This document shows positions 26,910 to 37,169 of a DNA stretch of 64,000 nucleotides, in pieces. Source of the DNA: Flavihumibacter fluvii (GTDB taxonomy: Bacteria > Bacteroidota > Bacteroidia > Chitinophagales > Chitinophagaceae); contig NZ_CP092333.1 of NCBI RefSeq assembly GCF_018595675.2, positions 2,690,001 to 2,754,000 on the forward strand, written 5' to 3'. A model generated the notes under the pieces. That model saw only the letters and a list, made by a program, of their open reading frames with translations. It did not search any database and was not told the origin of the DNA. Both the position numbers and the translations under genes were made by a program. Position 1 is the first letter of the stretch, and every line of letters starts with the position of its first letter.

Positions 26910-29456
26910 ATGTCCGCAAGTTCCTTACCCGGAAAGTTTTTACTGGTATTTTCTGCCTTCCTGCTGTTCCAGTTAAGTACGTATAGCCAGCAAAAACCTG
27001 CTGCCAATCCGGCCCTGCCCAATAATCCGGTTCCCCCGGCTGCCGCCCCTTCCCGTTCAAATGGCCCGAAACCCTACAAGGACGTAATAACTGCGAAGGC
27101 CATTACCGATAGCGGGCTCTTTAAGGTACACAAGGTTGACGACAAATACTATTTTGAAATTGCTGATTCCATCCTGGGCAGGGATATACTGGTAGTCAAC
27201 CGCTTATCGAAAGCAGCTGCAGGTATGCGGAATTTCTTTTTCGGTTATGCCGGTGATTTCATCGGCCAGAACATCATCCGTTTTGATAAGGGCCCGAATA
27301 ACAAAGTATTTATCCGCACCATTTCCTTTGATGAGATGTCTCAGGATTCCACCATGCCGATGTACCGTGCTGTCAGCAATTCCAATATTCAATCGATTGC
27401 GCAATCTTTCGACATCGCCTCCCTGGGCAAGGATTCTTCCGGTATTGTAATAGATATGACGGCTTTCATCAACAGCGACAACGATATCCTGAATTTTGAC
27501 CCGGCTGCTAAACGGCTTTTCCGTGTAGGTGGGTTGCAATCAGATAAATCTTACATCAGCACCATTCGTACTTTTCCGATCAATACGGAGATCAGGACGG
27601 TGAAGACCTATTCCCGTTCAGCCCCAACCACCCTGGGAGCGACCACTGGCCAGCCACCGGTTTCAGGCGGCTCCTTTACGGTGGAGATCAACAGCTCCCT
27701 GCTGCTATTACCGGCCACGCCCATGAGGCCCCGTTTTTATGATGAAAGGGTGGGCTTTTTTACCCGTGAATATGTTGATTTTGATAAAAATCCGCAGGGT
27801 GTGGAAACCGTTAAAATGATCACGCGCTGGCGCCTTGAACCAAAACCTGAAGATGTAGAGAAATACAAACGCGGCGAATTGGTGGAACCCAAAAAACAGA
27901 TCATTTTTTATATAGATCCGGCAACACCGAAAAAATGGGTGCCCTACCTCATCCAGGGCGTAAACGACTGGCAGGCAGCTTTTGAGAAAGCCGGATTTAA
28001 GAACGCCATCCTGGCGAAAGAAGCGCCGGTGAACGACCCCGATTGGAGCATAGATGATGCGCGTTATTCCGCGATCGTGTACAAACCTTCAGATGTGGCC
28101 AATGCCAGCGGACCGCATGTGCATGATCCGCGCAGTGGTGAAATTCTTGAAAGCCATATCAACTGGTACCACAATGTGATGCAATTGTTGCGCAACTGGT
28201 ATTTTGTTCAGGCATCACCCAGTGATGCGCGGGCCCGTACCATGAATTTTGATGATTCACTGATGGGGCAGCTCATCCGTTTTGTGTCTTCCCATGAAGT
28301 AGGCCATACCCTGGGTTTACGCCATAATTTCGGCTCATCGTCTACGGTGCCGGTAGAAAAACTGCGGGATAAAAACTGGTTGGAAGTGAATGGGCACACC
28401 CCTTCTATTATGGACTATTCCCGTTTCAACTATGTTGCACAGCCGGAAGACCAGGTAGGCGAAAAAGGATTGTATGGGCGAATTGGAGATTACGACAAAT
28501 GGGCCATTGAATGGGGGTACAAATGGTTACCTGGCGCCGCCACTGCTGAGGCGGAATTGCCGGTGCTGAATAAACTCACCATCAGCAAGCTTGCTGATAA
28601 AAGACTCTGGTTTGGTACTGAAAGCAACCCCGATGATCCCCGTTCCCAAAATGAGGACCTGGGTGACAATGCGATGAAAGCCAGCACCTATGGCATCAAA
28701 AATATGCAAAGGATCGTGCCTAACCTGGTCGCCTGGACCCGAGAGCCTAATAAGGATTATGAAAGCCTGAATACGCTCTATAATGAAGTGGTTACGCAGT
28801 TTGTCCGCTATATCGGACATGTGGGGAAAAATGTAGGCGGCATAATGGAAACACCAAAAACGGTGGAGCAATCCGGACCGGTATATGAATATGTTTCGCG
28901 CGAAACACAAAAGGAAGCGCTGGATTTCCTGGGCAAACAGGTGTTCACCACGCCGACATGGTTGCTGGACCAGAATATTTTTTCAAAGACCGGTGGCAAT
29001 GCAGTTACCATTGTCAGCCGCCTGCAGGATGCGGCTTTGGGCAGGGTCATGGGCGCAAACACCCTCAATAAATTATTGAATGCAGAAGCGGCTATAGGTA
29101 CGAAAGCTTTTACCGTGAACGAACTGATGGGTGAATTACGGAAACAGGTTTTTACGGAACTGAATAACCGTAAACCCATCGATATTTATCGCCGTAACCT
29201 GCAAAAAAATATGGTGGAAAGGTTGCTGACCATAGTAAAGCCCTCTTCGGGAGGCTCTTCTTCGGTTGGAGCCATAATTATCAGTTTTGGGGCTTCGGTA
29301 AACCGCAACAGTGACATCATATCATTTGCGAAAGGCACGCTCCGTTCAATACAGGCAGATATCCGTGCCGCCATTCCGGCTTATGCAGACAATGCAACCA
29401 AATACCATTTACAGGACCTGAATGACAGGATAACAGAGGGATTGAATCCGAGGTAA
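26910..29456 (+). CDS. Secreted zinc metalloprotease, DUF5117/DUF5118 type
   Basis: 848 residues with a signal peptide (FLLVFSAFLLFQLSTYSQ). A Pro/Asn-rich linker is followed by the DUF5118/DUF5117 N-terminal part (DSGLFKVHKVDDKYYFEI, SILGRDILVVNRLSKA) and a metzincin-like catalytic centre SHEVGHTLGLRHNF (H462, E463, H466, H472), with the downstream SIMDYSRFNY Met-turn. The extended HExxHxxGxxH motif and Met-turn mark a metzincin. Probably periplasmic or surface exposed; substrate unknown. Members are common in Bacteroidota in several copies. Start ATG 26910 gives the signal peptide near the N-terminus. Confidence 0.92.
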   Translation: MSASSLPGKFLLVFSAFLLFQLSTYSQQKPAANPALPNNPVPPAAAPSRSNGPKPYKDVITAKAITDSGLFKVHKVDDKYYFEIADSILGRDILVVNRLSKAAAGMRNFFFGYAGDFIGQNIIRFDKGPNNKVFIRTISFDEMSQDSTMPMYRAVSNSNIQSIAQSFDIASLGKDSSGIVIDMTAFINSDNDILNFDPAAKRLFRVGGLQSDKSYISTIRTFPINTEIRTVKTYSRSAPTTLGATTGQPPVSGGSFTVEINSSLLLLPATPMRPRFYDERVGFFTREYVDFDKNPQGVETVKMITRWRLEPKPEDVEKYKRGELVEPKKQIIFYIDPATPKKWVPYLIQGVNDWQAAFEKAGFKNAILAKEAPVNDPDWSIDDARYSAIVYKPSDVANASGPHVHDPRSGEILESHINWYHNVMQLLRNWYFVQASPSDARARTMNFDDSLMGQLIRFVSSHEVGHTLGLRHNFGSSSTVPVEKLRDKNWLEVNGHTPSIMDYSRFNYVAQPEDQVGEKGLYGRIGDYDKWAIEWGYKWLPGAATAEAELPVLNKLTISKLADKRLWFGTESNPDDPRSQNEDLGDNAMKASTYGIKNMQRIVPNLVAWTREPNKDYESLNTLYNEVVTQFVRYIGHVGKNVGGIMETPKTVEQSGPVYEYVSRETQKEALDFLGKQVFTTPTWLLDQNIFSKTGGNAVTIVSRLQDAALGRVMGANTLNKLLNAEAAIGTKAFTVNELMGELRKQVFTELNNRKPIDIYRRNLQKNMVERLLTIVKPSSGGSSSVGAIIISFGASVNRNSDIISFAKGTLRSIQADIRAAIPAYADNATKYHLQDLNDRITEGLNPR

Positions 29457-29473
29457 TGAAATTGGTGAATGGG

Positions 29474-29494
29474 CTATTCACTATTCATATCTCA
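29474..29494. repeat. Heptad tract (CTATTCA units)
   Basis: Units CTATTCA, CTATTCA and TATCTCA. The second begins exactly on the stop codon (29483-29481, minus strand) of the MacB-like permease gene. Confidence 0.55.
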
Positions 29495-30755
29495 ACGCTT
29501 CAATCGGGTTCAACCGCGATGCCTTATAAGCCGGGTAGGATCCGGCGAGCAGTCCGACAATAGTACAGATCAGCACACCCAGGAAGACCCACAGCCATGG
29601 AATGATGAACCCCGTATTCATTAAGGCACTCACAATATTGCCCAGCAGCACGCCTAATACGATACCGATCACTGCACCTATGAGGCTGATCAGGATGGCT
29701 TCAAATAAAAACTGCCAGCGTACATTTTTTTGTTTGCCGCCGATGGCTTTTATTAGTCCGACTTCCTTGGTCCTTTCTGTAACAGCCACCAGCATGATAT
29801 TCATCAGGCCAATTGCTGCACCCATGAGGGTGATAAACCCTATCACTACAGCCGAAGCCGTCAGCCATCCGATTTGCTTCAAAGCCAGTTCTACGAATGC
29901 GTCACTTTTATCGATCAGGAAATTGTTCTCTTCCTTGATTTCATTTTTACGAATGACCCTGAACACCCCTTCAGCCTCCCCTATTGCGGTTTCAATATTG
30001 ACAATGCTGGCCGATTTCACTCCAATCGAAAATGAGGCGGATGCACTGCCTGAGAAAAAGCGGCGCACACTGTTATAAGATGTAATGATTACATTATCCA
30101 GGCTGCGGCCAAAAGTTGATCCACGTCCTTCGAGTACACCGATCACCCGGAAAGGGATATTATTTACCCGCACTATTTTTTCCAAAGGCCTTTCCAGGTT
30201 CCCGCCGCCAAATAATTTTTCTGCCACATCTTTTCCAACTAAGCAGACATTGCGGCCGCTGCTCACATCCAGTTCGTTAAGGTTTCGGCCACTTGCAATG
30301 ATATAATTATTCAGCTCCAGGTAATTTTCATCTCCCCCATTGACCCATACTGTGGGATTGGTCTTTTTGTTGCCATAAGAGGCCGCATTACCCTGTCCAC
30401 CGCCTAATGAGAGGGCCACCTTTGCAGGGTATGTATAGCGTTCTTTAAAGGACTCTGCCTGTTCGCGTGTAATTGGTTTATTCGTACTTGATTTCTTGAG
30501 CTTCCGGCCTTTTTTACTTTCCTTTTTCAGGTCGCCGTTGTTAAAATTAAAGGCAGCCCGGTACCTGATGGTAAACCCATTGGCTCCCATGCTGGAGAAG
30601 CTTTCCATAAACTTCTGGGAAATGGCCTGTATCGCAGTGTTGATACCGATTAGGGCGGCAATTCCAAGCGCAATAATAGACACGGTTATTCCGGTCCTGA
30701 GTTTATTGGAACGTATCGTTTTGAAAGATAAGGACAGTGTATCAACGGTGTTCAT
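29481..30755 (-). CDS. MacB/FtsX-type ABC transporter permease
   Basis: 424 residues from the ATG at 30755 ([20 protein letters not shown]), preferred because the amphipathic start [15 protein letters not shown] is the normal MacB permease beginning. A first membrane helix ([18 protein letters not shown]), a MacB periplasmic core domain (about 50-290) and three C-terminal helices with the FtsX domain ([34 protein letters not shown]) follow. It would couple ATP hydrolysis to lipoprotein or peptide export. No ATPase or adaptor gene is adjacent, so partners must lie elsewhere. Confidence 0.92.
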   Translation of the reverse strand: MNTVDTLSLSFKTIRSNKLRTGITVSIIALGIAALIGINTAIQAISQKFMESFSSMGANGFTIRYRAAFNFNNGDLKKESKKGRKLKKSSTNKPITREQAESFKERYTYPAKVALSLGGGQGNAASYGNKKTNPTVWVNGGDENYLELNNYIIASGRNLNELDVSSGRNVCLVGKDVAEKLFGGGNLERPLEKIVRVNNIPFRVIGVLEGRGSTFGRSLDNVIITSYNSVRRFFSGSASASFSIGVKSASIVNIETAIGEAEGVFRVIRKNEIKEENNFLIDKSDAFVELALKQIGWLTASAVVIGFITLMGAAIGLMNIMLVAVTERTKEVGLIKAIGGKQKNVRWQFLFEAILISLIGAVIGIVLGVLLGNIVSALMNTGFIIPWLWVFLGVLICTIVGLLAGSYPAYKASRLNPIEALRYE

Positions 30756-30796
30756 ACAGTGAAAATACACCAAAAATGGGTAGGTGTCTGACACGT

Positions 30797-30821
30797 GTCT
30801 GACATCTTTAAGATGTCAGAC
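30797..30821. terminator. Hairpin at the end of the nuo operon
   Basis: GTCTGACATCTT (30797-30808) is exactly complementary to 30810-30821. It lies directly after the nuoN stop. There is no T run on the minus strand. A second GTCTGACA copy lies just beyond (30786-30793), so it may act as a 3-prime stabilising or processing hairpin and not as a classic terminator. Confidence 0.5.
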
Positions 30822-30822
30822 G

Positions 30823-32199
30823 TTAAAAATATAAAAACTGCAAAATGAGGTTGGGGAAAACACCCAAAATTACCACTGTAGCGGCAACGGCCACTAATAT
30901 CCAGCGGAATGCCGGGGTAACCGGCTCAATTTCGGGATTACCTTCTTTAAAATACATGGCTTGTATCACTCTGAAATAGTAATAAACACTGATTACAGCA
31001 CAAAGAACGGCAAAAACCACCAACCACAGTGAACCGCCACTTCTTATAGCGGAGGCCAGCATGAAATATTTAGCAAAAAACCCGATGGTCAGCGGTATTC
31101 CGGCCAGGGAAAGCAGTGATACGGTGGTAGTGGCGGCCAGCAGGGGTTGGGAGCGGGCCAGTCCGTTAAAGCCCTCGAAAGTATAATCCTTCATCTTGAT
31201 AAGCACGGCAAAAATACCGATGGTGGCAAGGCTGTAGCCGAGGGTATATAAAATGATACCGTCCTGGGACAGGCCATTGGCGCTGTACAGGGCAAAAAGC
31301 ATAAACCCGGCCTGGGCAATCGAGGAATAGGCGAGCATGCGCTTTACACTCTGCTGGAATACGGCGGTGATATTCCCGATAAATAGTGTGGCAGCAATGA
31401 TTATGGCCAACACCAGTTTCCAGTTATAATCAGATTCGGTAAACACATTACTGAACAGCCTGACAAAGCCAATAAAGGCTCCGGCTTTAACAATGGTGGC
31501 CATAAAGGATGTAAACACGGTTGGGGCGCCATCATAAACGTCGGGTGTCCAGAAATGGAAGGGTACGGCAGATACCTTAAAAGACATACTGATCAACAAT
31601 AAGAGCAAGCCAGAGGTAAACCACAGATCCCGCTCGTGGTGCACCGCCGGGTTCATGCCTTCGAGACTGAAACTCGCTTTGGCACCATAAATAAGCGTGA
31701 TGCCCATCAGCATGATCCCCGTTGAGAATGATCCCATCAGGAAGTATTTCAGGGCGGCCTCATTACTTTTCAGGTTACGCTTATCGCTACCAGTTAGTAT
31801 GTATAACGGAATTGAAATAATCTCGATACCAAGGAACAACATCAACAGGGAATTGAAGCTGGAAACTATCGCCACACCACATAATACGAAGAAGATCAGG
31901 GAAAAATATTCTGCCACATTCACACCAACTTTTTCAATATCCCTGCCAGATAAAAGCATGTATACCAAAGTACATCCAATAGCAATACTGTTGAATACCA
32001 ACCCGAACTTAGTAAAATGCAGGAGGTTGTTCGTATTGATATGAAATAAGTGATGACCATTCTGTTCAAACAGGTTGGCGACCAGCAATAATAGCATACC
32101 AACATTGGCAATGTTACGGACAGTAGCTTTATTCGTAAAGAAGATGCCACTGAACATCAGCACTACTCCTAATATGGCGGAAAAAATAATTGCGTTCAT
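30823..32199 (-). CDS. nuoN: NADH-quinone oxidoreductase subunit N
   Basis: 458 residues, about 14 membrane helices, of the Mrp-antiporter-like proton-translocating family. Visible core segments are LKYFLMGSFSTGIMLMGITLIYG (with the helix Lys), FKVSAVPFHFWTPDVYDGAPT (the conserved Lys and HxWxPD-like motif) and KRMLAYSSIAQAGFMLFAL. It is the last gene of nuoA-N, 22 bases after nuoM. It forms part of the membrane arm of complex I. Confidence 0.97.
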   Translation of the reverse strand: MNAIIFSAILGVVLMFSGIFFTNKATVRNIANVGMLLLLVANLFEQNGHHLFHINTNNLLHFTKFGLVFNSIAIGCTLVYMLLSGRDIEKVGVNVAEYFSLIFFVLCGVAIVSSFNSLLMLFLGIEIISIPLYILTGSDKRNLKSNEAALKYFLMGSFSTGIMLMGITLIYGAKASFSLEGMNPAVHHERDLWFTSGLLLLLISMSFKVSAVPFHFWTPDVYDGAPTVFTSFMATIVKAGAFIGFVRLFSNVFTESDYNWKLVLAIIIAATLFIGNITAVFQQSVKRMLAYSSIAQAGFMLFALYSANGLSQDGIILYTLGYSLATIGIFAVLIKMKDYTFEGFNGLARSQPLLAATTTVSLLSLAGIPLTIGFFAKYFMLASAIRSGGSLWLVVFAVLCAVISVYYYFRVIQAMYFKEGNPEIEPVTPAFRWILVAVAATVVILGVFPNLILQFLYF

Positions 32200-32221
32200 A
32201 CTATTTCGGGTCGTTCTCTGG

Positions 32222-33679
32222 TTATTTTATAAAAATCCTGGTCATTATCTGGTTCGTTACATCGCTGGTCAATGCCAATAGTGGTTTAGGGTAGATGCCG
32301 ACTGCCAGGATCGCTACCACTATGATGGCGAGGGCAACCTGTACATTCAGCTTAACGTCACTGGCTTGCTGGGTAACCGCATTTGTATCACCATAAAATA
32401 CCCGCTGGATCATCCGAAGGGTATATACAGCACTAAGAATGATGGTCAATCCGCCAGCAGCCGCGTAAGCCACGCCGAATTTTGTGGCTGTACTTCCCAG
32501 CACACCATTAAACATCATGAATTCACCAATGAAAGCATTGGTCAATGGCATGGCGATATTAGCAAGGGCAACAATCACCAGCAGTATTGTGAGGGCAGGC
32601 GCTTTCTGTGCCAGTCCACCCAATTCGCTGATCTTACGGGTACCCAGTTTTTGTTCGATGGCATTTACCACTATCCACATGCCCAGTATATTCACCCCAT
32701 GGTTGAACATCTGGATCATCACACCCTGGATACCGCCTGTGCTTGGGGCAAAAATTGCCACTACCATCAATCCGATGTGAGCAATTGAAGAATAGGCCAC
32801 CAGGCGTTTCAGGTCATCCTGTTTCATTGCAATGAAGGAGGCGTACAGCATGCTGATCACACCCAGTGTTGCAAAATTATCGCCCCACTGAAAACTAATG
32901 GTAGGCATAACGGGCAACAACCAGCGCAGTAATCCGAATACGCCCATTTTTGCCATGATGGCACTCAATACCATGGTAACCGGTGTAGGTGCCTGTTCAT
33001 AGGTATCTGGCTGCCAGGTATGCAGCGGGAACAAGGGCATTTTCACGGCAAAAGCAACAAACAACAAAGAAAACATGATAGCCTCTTCCTTAAAACTGAA
33101 TTTGAGCCGGATGAAATCAGTCCAGGCAAATGACCCACCGGCCTTGTTATACAACATGATAATACCTATCAGCATCAGGAGCGAACCCAGGAAGGTAAAA
33201 ATGAAAAACTTAAAGGTCACCGCTATACGCTTCTCACCACCCCAGCGGGAACAAAGGAAATACAGGGGTATTAATGCCAGTTCCCAGAAGAAATAAAACA
33301 ACAATGCATCATAGGCCATGAATACACCAAGCAACCCGGCCTGCGACAGCATTAACAGCCCCATGAAGCGGTTGCCATCTTTATAGCTATTGTCCCAAGT
33401 CGAATAGATGATCAGCGGAAAACTAAAGGTCGTGAGCAGGCAAAGCAACTGGCTCATGCCATCCAGCTCAAAATGGAAGCGGCTGTTCAGGGCACCCAGC
33501 CATGGCTGATTATAAACCAGGTGGTCTGCATCTTTCCAAATGCTAAGTGCAGCCAGCATCACTGCCAGGGAAAGCAGGGAAGCAAATAAGGCAAGGGCCT
33601 TAGCCGTTGCTTCCTTCGGAATAGCAAATAATGCCAGGCCGGTTATCAGGGGAATCAATATCAGTAAAACAGGTACCAT
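32222..33679 (-). CDS. nuoM: NADH-quinone oxidoreductase subunit M
   Basis: 485 residues from the ATG at 33679 (MVPVLLILIPLITGLALF); the longer open frame upstream overlaps nuoL and is not used. Core motifs: FFFWELALIPLYFLCSRWGG with the conserved Glu, KMPLFPLHTWQPDTYEQAPT, and KRLVAYSSIAHIGLMVVAI. It is a proton-translocating antiporter-like subunit of the complex I membrane arm. Gap to nuoL is 29 bases. Confidence 0.97.
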   Translation of the reverse strand: MVPVLLILIPLITGLALFAIPKEATAKALALFASLLSLAVMLAALSIWKDADHLVYNQPWLGALNSRFHFELDGMSQLLCLLTTFSFPLIIYSTWDNSYKDGNRFMGLLMLSQAGLLGVFMAYDALLFYFFWELALIPLYFLCSRWGGEKRIAVTFKFFIFTFLGSLLMLIGIIMLYNKAGGSFAWTDFIRLKFSFKEEAIMFSLLFVAFAVKMPLFPLHTWQPDTYEQAPTPVTMVLSAIMAKMGVFGLLRWLLPVMPTISFQWGDNFATLGVISMLYASFIAMKQDDLKRLVAYSSIAHIGLMVVAIFAPSTGGIQGVMIQMFNHGVNILGMWIVVNAIEQKLGTRKISELGGLAQKAPALTILLVIVALANIAMPLTNAFIGEFMMFNGVLGSTATKFGVAYAAAGGLTIILSAVYTLRMIQRVFYGDTNAVTQQASDVKLNVQVALAIIVVAILAVGIYPKPLLALTSDVTNQIMTRIFIK

Positions 33680-33708
33680 TATATAGATCTCGTTTCTTTC
33701 TTGAATAA

Positions 33709-35610
33709 TTATTTCTTCGCGAAAATCTGCAGGGCAAAGAACAGGATCATACCGATCACCATCAGTAACACATAACTGCCTACCTGTCCGCTTTGCAATA
33801 ACCTCACCTGCCTGCTGGCATACTGCACAGTTCTTCCAACGCCATTCACTACCCAATCAACACCATACTTATCGAACTTCTCCAGTAGTTTGCCAAATAC
33901 ATTCACAGGTTTAGTGATCACCGCATCATAAATTTCATCTACATACCATTTGTTTTCCAGTACCCTGCCAAGGCCAGCAGATGGTTCCAGTGTTTTCTCG
34001 TATTTGCTGAATTTCTTTATGACAAAAATCATCATAACAATAATCACTGCAGTTGCAGCGCCCATAAGCATTAATTCGGTGCTATGTGAAATCTCGTGCG
34101 CTGTCTGAAGGGCAGTGGATTTTTCAAAAACCGGCGCCAGGAAGTCCTTGAGGAAATTGGCATTATGCAGGAATACTTCCGGAACACCTACAAATCCGCC
34201 AACAAGGCTAAGTACCGCCAGGATGATCAGCGGAATGGTCATGGCCGTTGGTGATTCATGAAGGTGGTGCTCCTGCTCATGGGTACCCCTGAACTTACCC
34301 AGGAAGGTCATGGCATATAAACGGTACATATAAAATGTGGTCATCAATGCCCCTGCAACCCCTAGCACATAGACGATGGGATTTTTTGATATAGCGGCCA
34401 TCAGGATCTCATCTTTCGAAAAGAATCCTGAGAATGGCGGGATACCGGTGACGGCCAGGCACCCCATCAGGAAAGTGATATGTGTTATAGGAAGGTGTTT
34501 TTTCAGTCCGCCCATGCTGCGGATATCCTGTTCATGGTGCATGGCATGTATAACCGATCCGGCACCAAGGAACAACAATGCCTTAAAGAAAGCATGCGTC
34601 ATCATATGGAAAACAGCACCGCCGTATGCGCCAACCCCTAAGCCAACGACCATGTATCCCAACTGGCTGACTGTAGAATAAGCCAGCACTTTTTTAATAT
34701 CATTCTGCTTCAGGGCGATAGAAGCAGCCAATAATGCGGTAGCCACTCCGATAATGGTAACCACTGATTGTGTTACCGGGGCCATCGTATACAGGATATT
34801 ACTGCGGGCAATCATATACACACCTGCAGTAACCATTGTTGCGGCATGGATCAGGGCAGAAACCGGTGTAGGACCTGCCATTGCATCGGGCAGCCAGGTA
34901 TACAAGGGTATCTGGGCACTCTTTCCGGTTGCCCCTACAAAAAGTAATAAGGTAATGATGGTGATATCATTTGCAGACAGCAGGTTCACTTTTTCAAAAA
35001 CTTCACTATAAGTGACTGTCCCCAATTTGGCCAGCAACCAAAAAACAGCCAATAAAAACCCGAGGTCACCAATGCGGTTCATCACAAAGGCTTTCTTTGC
35101 AGCGCTGGTGTATTCAATATTTTTAAACCAATACCCAATTAATAAATAAGAGCAGAGTCCAACACCTTCCCACCCGATGAACATGATCACATAATTGGAG
35201 CCCAGCACGAGCAGCAACATAGAAAATACAAACAGGTTCAGGTAAGCGAAATAGCGTGCAAAATGCATATCACTTTCTTCATGCATATACGCTGTTGAAT
35301 ACAGGTGGATCAAAAATCCAATACCCGTAATGACCAGCATGAAAAGGCTGGATAACTGGTCAACCTGGAAAGCAAAGGGGATACTGGTTTTATCGTAGCT
35401 GATAAAATCAAACAAGGTTACCGTTCCTGTAGAACCGGTTTTTACCTGCAAAAAAATGAGCACACTAACAACGAAGGAAGCCAGTATCACACCAGACCCG
35501 ACAATACCGGTGAGCGGTTTGGACAAACTATTTCTCAGCAATCCGTTGATCAGGAAGCCTGCGAGCGGGAAAAGCGGCACCAGCCAAACGTAGTCGATAA
35601 TATTGTTCAT
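33709..35610 (-). CDS. nuoL: NADH-quinone oxidoreductase subunit L
   Basis: 633 residues. MFIGWEGVGLCSYLLIGYW (conserved Glu), GKSAQIPLYTWLPDAMAGPTPVSALIHAATMV and KKVLAYSTVSQLGYMVVGLG are the standard signatures. The C-terminus has the long lateral-helix region (about 530-600) that ties NuoL, M and N together. It starts one base after the nuoK stop. Largest membrane subunit and distal proton pump of complex I. Confidence 0.97.
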   Translation of the reverse strand: MNNIIDYVWLVPLFPLAGFLINGLLRNSLSKPLTGIVGSGVILASFVVSVLIFLQVKTGSTGTVTLFDFISYDKTSIPFAFQVDQLSSLFMLVITGIGFLIHLYSTAYMHEESDMHFARYFAYLNLFVFSMLLLVLGSNYVIMFIGWEGVGLCSYLLIGYWFKNIEYTSAAKKAFVMNRIGDLGFLLAVFWLLAKLGTVTYSEVFEKVNLLSANDITIITLLLFVGATGKSAQIPLYTWLPDAMAGPTPVSALIHAATMVTAGVYMIARSNILYTMAPVTQSVVTIIGVATALLAASIALKQNDIKKVLAYSTVSQLGYMVVGLGVGAYGGAVFHMMTHAFFKALLFLGAGSVIHAMHHEQDIRSMGGLKKHLPITHITFLMGCLAVTGIPPFSGFFSKDEILMAAISKNPIVYVLGVAGALMTTFYMYRLYAMTFLGKFRGTHEQEHHLHESPTAMTIPLIILAVLSLVGGFVGVPEVFLHNANFLKDFLAPVFEKSTALQTAHEISHSTELMLMGAATAVIIVMMIFVIKKFSKYEKTLEPSAGLGRVLENKWYVDEIYDAVITKPVNVFGKLLEKFDKYGVDWVVNGVGRTVQYASRQVRLLQSGQVGSYVLLMVIGMILFFALQIFAKK

Positions 35611-35611
35611 A

Positions 35612-35950
35612 TTAGTTTTTCAGTCTGTTCAAAAAATTCACATCTACGGAATGCGTATTCCGGTACATCATGACAATAATGGCCAGTCCAACAGTTACTT
35701 CAGCTGCGGCCACCACCATGATAAAGAAAACAAAAAGCTGTGCATCTGTTCCATTGTTCAACACCTTGGCACCAGCATTTCCCATATCTGCCAGGTGTAA
35801 TTTGGAAAAGGCCACCAGCAGCAGGTTAACTGCATTCAGCATCAGCTCGATGCACATGAAAATGATGATCGCATTCCGGCGAGTCAATACCCCGATCACT
35901 CCAATGGAGAAAAGTGCGAGGGCAGTGAATATGTAATAATTGATGGGCAT
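35612..35950 (-). CDS. nuoK: NADH-quinone oxidoreductase subunit K
   Basis: 112 residues with three membrane helices. [30 protein letters not shown] carries the two conserved membrane Glu positions (CIELMLN and the later [12 protein letters not shown]). Membrane-arm subunit involved in proton transfer. The 5-prime gap to nuoJ contains an inverted 7-bp repeat tract. Confidence 0.96.
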   Translation of the reverse strand: MPINYYIFTALALFSIGVIGVLTRRNAIIIFMCIELMLNAVNLLLVAFSKLHLADMGNAGAKVLNNGTDAQLFVFFIMVVAAAEVTVGLAIIVMMYRNTHSVDVNFLNRLKN

Positions 35951-35985
35951 ATTAGTTGGTCGTTGGACTTCGGGTTATTATTAAG

Positions 35986-36055
35986 GTGAACGGTAAACTG
36001 TGAACGGTGAATGGGATATCCCGTTTACCGTTTACTGTTTATGGTTTACCACCTA
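35986..36055. repeat. Heptad tract with internal inversion (GTRAACK / GTTTAC)
   Basis: Ten consecutive 7-bp units. The first four are of GTGAACG / GTAAACT type, the centre is GGATATC (36014-36020), and then come CCGTTTA-type units, the complement of the first half. The last unit ends on the nuoJ stop codon (36055-36053, minus strand). Confidence 0.7.
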
Positions 36056-36553
36056 CTCTTTCTTCCCAAGCACCACGGCTCCTACCATGGCGCTTAGAAA
36101 CAATACACTACTTATTTCAAAAGGCACTACATACTGGTTAAACAGGGTTTTACCAAGGTTCTGGATGAGGCCGGAATCACCTTCCTTCATCATGACCATG
36201 GCAGATTTGGTATTTGCATCTTTTAATGCCGCAACCATAACCAGGAGCAGGCATCCGCCTGCGATGGTTCCCGCAAACTTCAACCATTTATTCTTTTGCG
36301 GTTCTGTTTCTGTATTCAGGTTCATCAGCATAATCACAAAGAGGAACAATACCATGATTGCCCCTGCATAAACGATGAGGTTTACTACAGCCAGGAACTG
36401 TGCATTCAATAAAATATAATGCCCGGAAATGGCAAAAAATGTTGCAATAAGGAAAAGAACACTGTAGACCGGGTTTTTACTGGTAATTACCATTAAAGCA
36501 CTACCCAGTGCCATCAGCGTCAGAAACCAGAATAATATTTGCGTGATATTCAT
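36053..36553 (-). CDS. nuoJ: NADH-quinone oxidoreductase subunit J
   Basis: 166 residues with five membrane helices. NPVYSVLFLIATFFAISGHYILL and NAQFLAVVNLIVYAGAIMVLFLFVIML are the conserved helices 2-3, including the pi-bulge segment YAGAIMVLFLF. Part of the complex I membrane arm at the E-channel junction. Gap to nuoI is 18 bases. Confidence 0.96.
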   Translation of the reverse strand: MNITQILFWFLTLMALGSALMVITSKNPVYSVLFLIATFFAISGHYILLNAQFLAVVNLIVYAGAIMVLFLFVIMLMNLNTETEPQKNKWLKFAGTIAGGCLLLVMVAALKDANTKSAMVMMKEGDSGLIQNLGKTLFNQYVVPFEISSVLFLSAMVGAVVLGKKE

Positions 36554-36571
36554 GTTAGTTTGGTTCGTCTG

Positions 36572-37117
36572 TCAATTTTTATGCGCCCTGGAGCCAACGG
36601 CTTTCTGGTATAATTCCGGTTCCTTTTTCGGATCAGGTATCAGTAAGTCTGGTTTGCCATATATAAAACTTTCGCGCGTAAAATTCGCCGGTGTAAATGT
36701 TTCGCTGAGGTATATAGCGTCTTTCGGGCAGGCTTCTTCACACAATCCACAGAAGATGCAACGCAGCATATTGATCTCATATTTCGCAGCATATTTCTCT
36801 TCGCGATACAGGTTCTCTTCGCCTTCCTGGCGTTCAGCGGCTTCCATAGTAATGGCTTCAGCCGGACAAGCTACCGCACACAATCCGCAGGCCGTGCAGC
36901 GTTCGCGGCCTTCTTCATCGCGATTCAGCACATGCAAGCCCCGGAAAACCGGACTAAACGGCCTGGTTTCCTCCGGGAAATTGATAGAAGCTTTTTTCTT
37001 AAAGAAATGTGATAGGGTAATTCCCATGCCCTTGGCAATACTGGGAAGGTAGGATTTCTCCCAAACCGTCATCTGACGGCGGTCTACGGGTTTTGATCTA
37101 TTCGTTAATGCTTCCAT
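36572..37117 (-). CDS. nuoI: NADH-quinone oxidoreductase subunit I (two 4Fe-4S)
   Basis: 181 residues. Two ferredoxin motifs CTACGLCAVACPAEAI and CIFCGLCEEACPKDAIY hold clusters N6a and N6b, passing electrons from NuoG to NuoB. The N-terminal amphipathic helix (KSYLPSIAKGMGITLSHFF) anchors it to the membrane domain. Gap to nuoH is 52 bases. Confidence 0.97.
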   Translation of the reverse strand: MEALTNRSKPVDRRQMTVWEKSYLPSIAKGMGITLSHFFKKKASINFPEETRPFSPVFRGLHVLNRDEEGRERCTACGLCAVACPAEAITMEAAERQEGEENLYREEKYAAKYEINMLRCIFCGLCEEACPKDAIYLSETFTPANFTRESFIYGKPDLLIPDPKKEPELYQKAVGSRAHKN

Positions 37118-37169
37118 AATTTCGACGTAAAAATATTTCTATTGTGCGTTCAGTCCAAGTTTAATCCCA

